This document shows positions 6,006 to 10,595 of a stretch of DNA of 10,595 nt, one piece after another; within the stretch, counting starts at the first letter, position 1; each line of letters starts with the position of its first letter. A program made the position numbers and the translations under genes. The stretch spans positions 1 through 10,595 of the forward strand of contig CAZTCB010000039.1 of assembly GCA_964612455.1 (NCBI GenBank), given 5' to 3'. Origin of the DNA: SFEB01 sp964612455. Its GTDB lineage: Bacteria > Bacillota > Clostridia > Christensenellales > CAG-314. The notes beneath the pieces are model-generated. The model was not told where the DNA came from. It worked only from the letters and a program-made list of their open reading frames with translations, and searched no databases.

Positions 6006-6461
6006 TCAGTCGAAGTCGGGTATAAAAAAGTCGTGTTTGTTTTTTGGCGTACTCAGGACGATGTTTGTTATCGTTTTCGATACGCCGGGGATGCTTTTTA
6101 TCGCGTTGAGGGTACTCTCGAGTTTCTCGATATTGTCGGTGATGATTTTAAGGTAAAAGTCAAACTCTCCCGCGAGGTAAAAACACTCGGCAATCTCCGG
6201 ATTGGACAGTACCGCGCCTATAAAGCCGTCGTTGTACTTGGGGTGCTCGACCGCGACGCTCATGAGTGCGGTCACGTCCTTGCCCATCTTTGAGGGCGAA
6301 AGCACGGCGGTATAACCGAGTATCGTGCCGTTTGCCTCGAGTTTTTTAATGCGGTCGGACACGGTCGAGGGCGACATGTTGACCTTGTCGGCGATTTCCG
6401 ACGTGTTGACGCGCGCGTTGTCGACAAGTTGCTTCAGTATGTTGCGATCCGTTTTATCCAA
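6006..6461 (-). CDS. Lrp/AsnC-family transcriptional regulator
   Basis: This is a predicted DNA-binding regulator of the leucine-responsive family, which senses amino acids or related small molecules through a C-terminal RAM domain and usually forms octamers. The protein has 151 residues, normal length. Residues 1-50 form the helix-turn-helix domain (MDKTDRNILKQL, then the recognition segment MSPSTVSDRIKKLEANG at 29-45). Residues 65-140 form the RAM domain, with AGEFDFYLKI (97-106) at the usual effector-loop position. The start is TTG (complement of 6459-6461), chosen because an AGGAGG (complement of 6471-6476) sits nine bases upstream and the family almost always begins near this DxxDRNIL motif. 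It precedes pntAA and pntB on the same strand without an obvious terminator, so it may be part of their operon or regulate them. The effector is unknown. Confidence 0.93.
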   Translation of the reverse strand: MDKTDRNILKQLVDNARVNTSEIADKVNMSPSTVSDRIKKLEANGTILGYTAVLSPSKMGKDVTALMSVAVEHPKYNDGFIGAVLSNPEIAECFYLAGEFDFYLKIITDNIEKLESTLNAIKSIPGVSKTITNIVLSTPKNKHDFFIPDFD

Positions 6462-6491
6462 AAGAAAGCGCCTCCTCGTTTCAACCCGTCA

Positions 6492-6520
6492 ATTGTAACA
6501 AATAATGCCGATAATGTAAA
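6492..6520 (-). promoter_or_regulatory. Promoter of lrp
   Basis: On the minus strand TTTACA (complement of 6515-6520) and TACAAT (complement of 6492-6497) are each five of six to consensus with a 17-bp spacer. The leader to the TTG start would be only about 25 nt and contains the AGGAGG. Confidence 0.7.
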
Positions 6521-6691
6521 CTGTTTTTAATAAAAACGCCAAAAAAATTCGGCAAATTTTTTCGTCGGTCAAATTTTTTTTTAAAAAACCGCATTTTTGC
6601 CAAAAAAACGCCGATTTTCCTTTGTTTTTTCGGTTGTCGACGGGAAACGAGCGATTTTTTGCCAAAAGGGCGTATTGTTGCGAAAAAAAAC
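6521..6691. other. A/T-tract-rich spacer between divergent promoters
   Basis: The 304-bp space between lrp and the aminopeptidase gene holds two divergent promoters. Between them is a run of A- and T-tracts of four to nine bases, several spaced at about one helical turn (centres near 6596, 6605, 6616 and 6627). Such phasing can give intrinsically bent DNA. No gene or clear dyad operator is visible, and frames open across it lack start signals. Confidence 0.45.
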
Positions 6692-6720
6692 TTTACTTTT
6701 CGTGCCGCTTGTTTTATAAT
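6692..6720 (+). promoter_or_regulatory. Promoter of the M18 aminopeptidase gene
   Basis: TTTACT (6692-6697, four of six) and a perfect TATAAT (6715-6720) are 17 bp apart. Transcription would begin near 6727, about 40 nt before the ATG at 6766. Confidence 0.7.
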
Positions 6721-6765
6721 GATTAAAAGTAACGATAAATAATAACAAACTGAGAGGTAAAACAT

Positions 6766-8061
6766 ATGTTGAATGACGTTGCAGAGTTTATGGAGTTTTT
6801 ACAGACGGGGCTGACGCCGTATCACGTCGTAAAAAACGTTTGCAAAATGCTGACGCAAGAGGGTTTCGTCGCCTTAAACGAGGGCGACTCGTGGGATATA
6901 GAGCCAAACACGGGATATTTCGTCACCCGAAACGGCAGTAGCGTAATTGCGTTTAAAACGGGAGAACTAAACGTGAGACAAGGGTTTAATATCGTCGCGT
7001 CGCATACGGACAGTCCCTGCCTCAAGATAAAAAACAACGCGCTCGTACGCACCGAGGCTTATCGCCGTCTCAATACGGAGACTTACGGCGGCGCGTTGTA
7101 TTACACCATGCTCGACAGACCTTTGCGCATTGCGGGGAGAGTGATAGAGCGCACCGACGGCAAACTCAAAGCCACCGACGTCACGAGCGATTTTCTCGTG
7201 ACGGTGCCCAGCGTCGCCATTCACCAAAATCGAGAAGCCAACGACGGTTTAAAGCTCAATCCGCAAGTGGATTTGTTGCCGCTCGCGGGGCTCGGAGACG
7301 GAGAGGATATCGTAAAAACGATAGCGGAAGGTAAAGACGTAGTGGACTACGACTTGTTTGTCGTGCCCGATATGGAGCCTTACACCTACGGTACGAAAGA
7401 CGAGTTTCTCGCCTCCGCGCGTCTCGACGACCTGACGGGGGTTTTCGGCGGCATGAAGGCTTTGATAAGGAGCAATTGCTCGTCGGTGTCGGTGTGCGCG
7501 TGTTTTGACAACGAGGAAGTCGGCAGCGGTACCAAACAAGGCGCCGGCAGTACTTTTTTAAGGGACGTGTTAAACGGTATAGTGTGCGCGGTTGCGGAAC
7601 CCGAAGATATTGTCGAGGAGTTGTTCCGTCAGGCGGTGGCAAACAGTTTTCTCGTCAGTATGGACAACGCGCATGCGTTGCACCCCAATCACCCCGAAAA
7701 GTGCGATCCCACCAACCGTTGTATGATAAACAACGGTATCGTTATCAAGCACCACGCAAACCAGGCGTATCTTACCGACGGCATGTCTTCGGCGGTGTTG
7801 AAGGCGATTTTTGACAGAGCGGAAATCCCCTATCAGGACTTTTTCAACCGTTCGGACGCGAGGAGCGGAAGCACTCTCGGCACGATTAGCAATCGTCAGG
7901 TCAGTATCCATACCGTGGATATCGGTCTTGCGCAATTGGCAATGCACTCTTTTTGCGAAACGATGGGCACGGACGATTTGTCGGTGCTGATAGACGGGCT
8001 TAACGCTTTTTACGACGCTAACGTCAGGTTTTTTGGCGACGAGGCTGTCATAGAGGACTGA
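6766..8061 (+). CDS. apeB: M18-family aminopeptidase (aspartyl aminopeptidase type)
   Basis: This is a cytoplasmic two-metal (normally zinc) exopeptidase that removes N-terminal residues, often acidic ones, from peptides. The 431-residue protein has the usual M18 length and all metal-site motifs: SHTDSP with H80 and D82, SARLDDL with D221, DNEEVGSG with catalytic E250 and ligand E251, SMDNAHA with D300, and MHS with H394. NGIVIKHHANQAYLTDG and DARSGSTLG are also family blocks. The ATG start has AGAGG eight bases upstream and its own promoter. It stands alone in a divergent arrangement with lrp. No clear terminator follows, so some transcripts may continue into the HU gene. Substrate preference cannot be read from the sequence. 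Confidence 0.95.
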   Translation: MLNDVAEFMEFLQTGLTPYHVVKNVCKMLTQEGFVALNEGDSWDIEPNTGYFVTRNGSSVIAFKTGELNVRQGFNIVASHTDSPCLKIKNNALVRTEAYRRLNTETYGGALYYTMLDRPLRIAGRVIERTDGKLKATDVTSDFLVTVPSVAIHQNREANDGLKLNPQVDLLPLAGLGDGEDIVKTIAEGKDVVDYDLFVVPDMEPYTYGTKDEFLASARLDDLTGVFGGMKALIRSNCSSVSVCACFDNEEVGSGTKQGAGSTFLRDVLNGIVCAVAEPEDIVEELFRQAVANSFLVSMDNAHALHPNHPEKCDPTNRCMINNGIVIKHHANQAYLTDGMSSAVLKAIFDRAEIPYQDFFNRSDARSGSTLGTISNRQVSIHTVDIGLAQLAMHSFCETMGTDDLSVLIDGLNAFYDANVRFFGDEAVIED

Positions 8062-8138
8062 AAACTCGCGTGCAAAGCCGCTAAATCGACGTCATGTGTG
8101 AAATTTTTACATTTTAAGGATAAATATTTCGACAGACA

Positions 8139-8167
8139 TTGACAAGCGACGGATAGTGTGCTAAACT
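8139..8167 (+). promoter_or_regulatory. Promoter of the HU gene
   Basis: A consensus TTGACA (8139-8144) and TAAACT (8162-8167, four of six) are 17 bp apart. Transcription would begin near 8174, after an upstream in-frame ATG at 8171, which supports the downstream start at 8198. Confidence 0.7.
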
Positions 8168-8197
8168 TTAATGGTAATTAAAAAAGGAGGGTTCTTT

Positions 8198-8473
8198 ATG
8201 AACAAAGGAGAATTTGTAAAAACCATTGCCCAAAAGACGGGCGAGACGGACAAGAAAGCCGACGCTTTTTATAAGGCGTTTGTCGATACCGTTGCCGAGG
8301 CGTTGAAAAACGGCGAAAAAATCAACCTCGTCGGTTTCGGTAGCTTTGAGCTGAAAGATAAACCGGCAAGAGAAGGTATCAACCCCCGCACCGGCGAAAA
8401 AGTAAGCATCCCCGAGACCAAGACTCCCGTGTTTAAGATGGGTAAAGCGTTTAAAGACGGTTTTAACAAATAG
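8198..8473 (+). CDS. hup: HU-family histone-like DNA-binding protein
   Basis: This is a small basic nucleoid protein that binds and bends DNA as a dimer and helps organise the chromosome. The start at 8198 gives 91 residues beginning MNKGEFVKTIAQKTG, the standard HU start and length, with GGAGG (8186-8190) seven bases upstream. An in-frame ATG at 8171 lies at or before the predicted transcription start and is rejected. GFGSFELKDKPAREG leads into the DNA-binding arm, where NPRTGE (62-67) includes the conserved Pro63 that intercalates into DNA. MGKAFKDGF is the typical C-terminus. Residue 61, often Arg before NP, is Ile here. The gene has its own promoter and terminator, so it is probably expressed alone at a high level. 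HU is favoured over IHF because of the Lys-rich N-terminus and single-gene setting. Confidence 0.96.
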   Translation: MNKGEFVKTIAQKTGETDKKADAFYKAFVDTVAEALKNGEKINLVGFGSFELKDKPAREGINPRTGEKVSIPETKTPVFKMGKAFKDGFNK

Positions 8474-8512
8474 TTTTTGACGCGAAATATTTGTTTTTCG
8501 TTTATACGGACG

Positions 8513-8540
8513 AGCCGCACCGACGAGTGCGGCTTTTTTA
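8513..8540 (+). terminator. Intrinsic terminator of the HU gene
   Basis: AGCCGCAC (8513-8520) pairs with GTGCGGCT (8527-8534) across a 6-nt loop and is followed by a run of T residues. It lies about 40 bp past the HU stop codon. Confidence 0.92.
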
Positions 8541-8701
8541 TTTGTAGTCGGCGACTATGCTTTAAACGGAGCACAAAAACGGCGAAAATTTGCAAAAAAA
8601 CCGATAAAAACCGCTAAATTACAATTTTTTTGAGGTTTTTCAATCGATTTTTTATACTTTTTGCGCAAAATGTAGATTAATGAACAAAGTTTGCGTTTTC
8701 C

Positions 8702-8730
8702 TTGTCAAGAGTTACAAATCATGCTAAAAT
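8702..8730 (+). promoter_or_regulatory. Promoter of the acyltransferase gene (extended -10)
   Basis: TTGTCA (8702-8707, five of six) and TAAAAT (8725-8730, five of six) are 17 bp apart, with TG at 8722-8723 giving an extended -10. The predicted transcription start near 8737 excludes the in-frame ATGs at 8691 and 8721 and fixes the ATG at 8766. Confidence 0.7.
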
Positions 8731-8765
8731 GTAAACAGACAAAAGAAAACGAGGGAGAAACGCAA

Positions 8766-10091
8766 ATGAGAGAAAAAAAGACGCTAAGCGAGCAGATAAA
8801 ATCGCGTAAGTTTAAAAAACAATCGGCTGTCGGCAATTTTACTTTGAGATTTTTATCGGACATATTGTACAACAACAAGTGTCGAGTCACGGTGGACAGA
8901 AAAATAGACCTCAGGGACTACAAAGACAAACCCCTTTTGGTCGTGTCTAACCACGCGTCCCGTATGGATTACGCTTTCGTCACCAAAGCGATGGGGCGCA
9001 GACGGGTTAATTTCGTCGCGGCGGAAAACGAGTTTCATCGCTCCCACTTGCAGGGAGTGTTCAGGTTCGGGAGAGTAATACCGAAAAAGAATTTCGTACC
9101 CGACCTCACCACGATAAAGGGCATGATTAGTGTGTTGCTCAAAGAGAAAAACGGGTGCGTGTGCATTTTTCCGTGCGGAATGAGTACCGCGTCGGGGGCG
9201 CAGCAGCCGTCTATGCTGGGCAGCGGCAAAATGATTAAACACTTTGCAAAGTACGGCGTACCCACTCTGTGCGTGCGTATACACGGCGGATATTTTTTAA
9301 GTCCCAAGTTTGACGTCAAAGAGAGATATGGCAAGATAGACGTGGAGTTGTTTGAGTTGTTTTCGGCGGAGCAGGCGCGTGAAATGAATGAGGATGAAAT
9401 AAGGCTCAAACTCGACGAGGCGCTTTTTACCGACGACTACGAGTGGAACAAGACGCGGCAACATTCGTATAAAAACGAAAACGGTTCCGCAACCAATCTT
9501 CAGCAGATTCTTTACAAATGCCCCGCATGCGGCGCGGAAATGAATATGGAAGGCAAAGGCGAAACCATCAGATGTCTTTCTTGCAGCAACGGAGCAACCC
9601 TCGATGACAAATACAACCTCGTCCCGCTAAAAGGGAGCAGGGTGCCCGCCGATATCAAAGAATGGTTTGACAACGAGCGTAGAGATATGCGCCGCAGGGT
9701 GTCGCAGCCCGATTTCGTCATGGAGGAGCACGTCAGGATAGGCGTCATGCGCGACTACGAGTATATGAAAAACTACGCGACGTGCGATTACGTCGGCGAC
9801 GGGATACTTCACCTCGACAGAGACGGATTGAGGTACACGGGTACGCGTGGCGGCAAGGCTTTTGACATGTTTATCAAGTGGGATTTGATAAACACCATTT
9901 GTTTGCCCGTGGATGCGAGTTTCTTTTATACCTACGCCTACAACGGCGAGTTTTTGCAGTTTAAACCCGACAGAGAGAGCTGCATGCGCTGGGCTTTTGC
10001 GGTGGAAGAAGTCTATCGCGTCAACGGCGGAAAATGGCAAAACTATCCTTGGTTTGATTACGAGCAGGACAGCCCTTTGGTAGAAGGGTAA
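8766..10091 (+). CDS. PlsC-like acyltransferase fused to a zinc ribbon and a C-terminal domain
   Basis: This is probably a membrane-surface enzyme that transfers an acyl chain to a lysophospholipid or glycerolipid. The start at 8766 (GAGGGAG upstream, promoter at 8702-8730) gives 441 residues. Residues 50-200 match the PlsC/LPLAT fold: NHASRMD (62-68) is the NHx4D catalytic block with H63, FRFGRVIPKKN (99-109) fits block II, FPCGMST (135-141) stands where FPEGTRS is usual, and GVPTLCVRIHGGY (164-176) fits block IV. A zinc ribbon follows with C252, C255, C270 and C273. Residues 285-441 form a third domain of unknown family; segments such as GILHLDRDGLRYTGTRGG resemble the beta-rich start of GRAM/PH-like folds, which is only a guess. 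No clear membrane helix is seen. The gene is alone between two terminators. The acyltransferase call is good; substrate and the role of the added domains are unknown. Confidence 0.85.
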   Translation: MREKKTLSEQIKSRKFKKQSAVGNFTLRFLSDILYNNKCRVTVDRKIDLRDYKDKPLLVVSNHASRMDYAFVTKAMGRRRVNFVAAENEFHRSHLQGVFRFGRVIPKKNFVPDLTTIKGMISVLLKEKNGCVCIFPCGMSTASGAQQPSMLGSGKMIKHFAKYGVPTLCVRIHGGYFLSPKFDVKERYGKIDVELFELFSAEQAREMNEDEIRLKLDEALFTDDYEWNKTRQHSYKNENGSATNLQQILYKCPACGAEMNMEGKGETIRCLSCSNGATLDDKYNLVPLKGSRVPADIKEWFDNERRDMRRRVSQPDFVMEEHVRIGVMRDYEYMKNYATCDYVGDGILHLDRDGLRYTGTRGGKAFDMFIKWDLINTICLPVDASFFYTYAYNGEFLQFKPDRESCMRWAFAVEEVYRVNGGKWQNYPWFDYEQDSPLVEG

Positions 10092-10153
10092 TAAAACGAC
10101 TTTTATCCTCGTCGAACCTGTTGAGCGGTGCGGCAAATATGACGTAAAAGTGC

Positions 10154-10182
10154 AAAAAAAGAGACCTCGTCGGTCTCTTTTT
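10154..10182. terminator. Bidirectional intrinsic terminator between the acyltransferase and pilin genes
   Basis: AAAAAGAGACC (10156-10166) pairs with GGTCTCTTTTT (10172-10182) across TCGTC, giving U runs in either direction. It lies between the converging stop codons at 10091 and 10201. Confidence 0.9.
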
Positions 10183-10200
10183 ATACTTGTTTGAGATTAT

Positions 10201-10595
10201 TTATTCTCCGCTATTTGTGCCGCCACTGGTGGTGGAATTATTATTAGAAGTAGAAATTTTCTTTGTGGTTTCTGCCGAAGTCCATTTGCCGTTTTTGTAG
10301 GTGGCGGTATAGCCGTTGTCGCAATCATAGACAAACTCGGTGATGGCTGTACCGTCTGTGTTCACATTGTACGTAAAGTCGGTGTCTAATTTTTTGCCTT
10401 CAACCGTATCAATATTGGAACCGCCGTCTTTTTTATCAACTATGCCGTCCGAAAGATCGAGAGCGAGGACGGTGGTATAGAGGGATTGAGCTTCTTGCTC
10501 TGCCTTGGATTTTTCTGCCTTTTCTTTTACGCCGCTAAAGGTGGGGATGAGTACAGCCGCGAGGATAGCGATGACTGCGATGACTATAACCAACT
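10201..10595 (-). CDS. Type IV pilin-like protein (prepilin), 5' end outside the window
   Basis: This is a pilin or pseudopilin, a surface or secretion-apparatus subunit that is cleaved by prepilin peptidase and assembled through its hydrophobic N-terminal helix. The visible part begins LVIVIAVIAILAAVLIPTF, which continues the canonical GFTLIE motif. The two edge bases (AG, 10594-10595) fit the end of a Glu5 codon, so only the short leader and about five residues are missing. The first visible codon is TTG (Leu), not a start. The helix runs through SGVKEKAEKSKAEQEAQSLYTTVLALD, followed by a small domain containing TYNVNTDGTAITEFVYD and YTATYKNGKWTS. The tail is rich in Ser, Thr, Asn and Gly. 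Mature length would be about 135 residues. A single Cys is visible, so there is no internal disulfide. The specific pilus or secretion system cannot be told from this edge. Confidence 0.88.
   Translation of the reverse strand, partial: LVIVIAVIAILAAVLIPTFSGVKEKAEKSKAEQEAQSLYTTVLALDLSDGIVDKKDGGSNIDTVEGKKLDTDFTYNVNTDGTAITEFVYDCDNGYTATYKNGKWTSAETTKKISTSNNNSTTSGGTNSGE

Noticed and set aside
6481..6765. Minus-strand frame across the lrp-apeB spacer
   Set aside because: It is a Lys/Phe-rich translation of A/T tracts, without a ribosome binding site, and overlaps two good promoters.
8171..8197. Upstream in-frame ATG for HU, adding nine residues
   Set aside because: It lies at the predicted transcription start and encodes the HU ribosome binding site; the start at 8198 gives the standard HU N-terminus.
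8545..8557. Small perfect palindrome TAGTCG-G-CGACTA after the HU terminator
   Set aside because: It is too short and isolated to assign; not next to a promoter element, no second copy seen in the window.
8691..8765. Upstream in-frame ATGs for the acyltransferase gene
   Set aside because: They overlap the -35/-10 promoter elements at 8702-8730, so they cannot be in the mRNA from that promoter; GAGGGAG precedes the ATG at 8766.

Overview
The window looks like part of the chromosome of an uncultured, low-to-moderate-GC member of the Bacillota, probably of the class Clostridia. The evidence is strong AGGAGG-type ribosome binding sites, sigma-A-like promoters with 17-bp spacers, a CadC-type metal regulator, and a type IV pilin of the kind common in clostridial genomes. 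The run of exactly 100 Ns at 3140-3239 shows that this is a scaffolded draft assembly, perhaps a metagenome bin. No closer identification is possible from the sequence.

Layout, left to right. Positions 1-53 look like the outer end of an insertion sequence resembling the IS3 family, pointing out of the window. A mostly empty stretch follows, holding at most a decayed gene remnant. At 404-3020 lies a self-contained metal-efflux unit: a promoter overlapped by an inverted repeat, an ArsR/SmtB repressor, and a P1B-type ATPase for Zn/Cd/Pb. It ends at a bidirectional terminator (3035-3068) shared with the converging transhydrogenase genes.

Positions 3082-6461 are on the minus strand and read lrp -> pntAA -> pntB. 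These are an Lrp/AsnC regulator with a TTG start, the NAD(H)-binding subunit of proton-translocating transhydrogenase, and a polypeptide joining domains IIa, IIb and III. Most of its NADP(H)-binding domain is lost in the assembly gap. An A/T-tract-rich region of about 300 bp separates lrp from the divergent M18 aminopeptidase gene (6766-8061). A histone-like HU gene follows, with its own promoter and terminator.

The last complete gene (8766-10091) encodes a PlsC-like acyltransferase fused to a four-cysteine zinc ribbon and an unassigned C-terminal domain. A second bidirectional terminator separates it from a type IV pilin-like gene that runs off the right edge.

Most genes are ordinary housekeeping or stress functions. 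The observations most worth checking are the acyltransferase-zinc ribbon fusion with a changed catalytic block, the hybrid metal-site pattern of the ArsR protein, the unusual transhydrogenase domain split next to an Lrp regulator, and the insertion-sequence end that folds its own ribosome binding site into a hairpin. No CRISPR array, tRNA, rRNA or clear defence system was seen.
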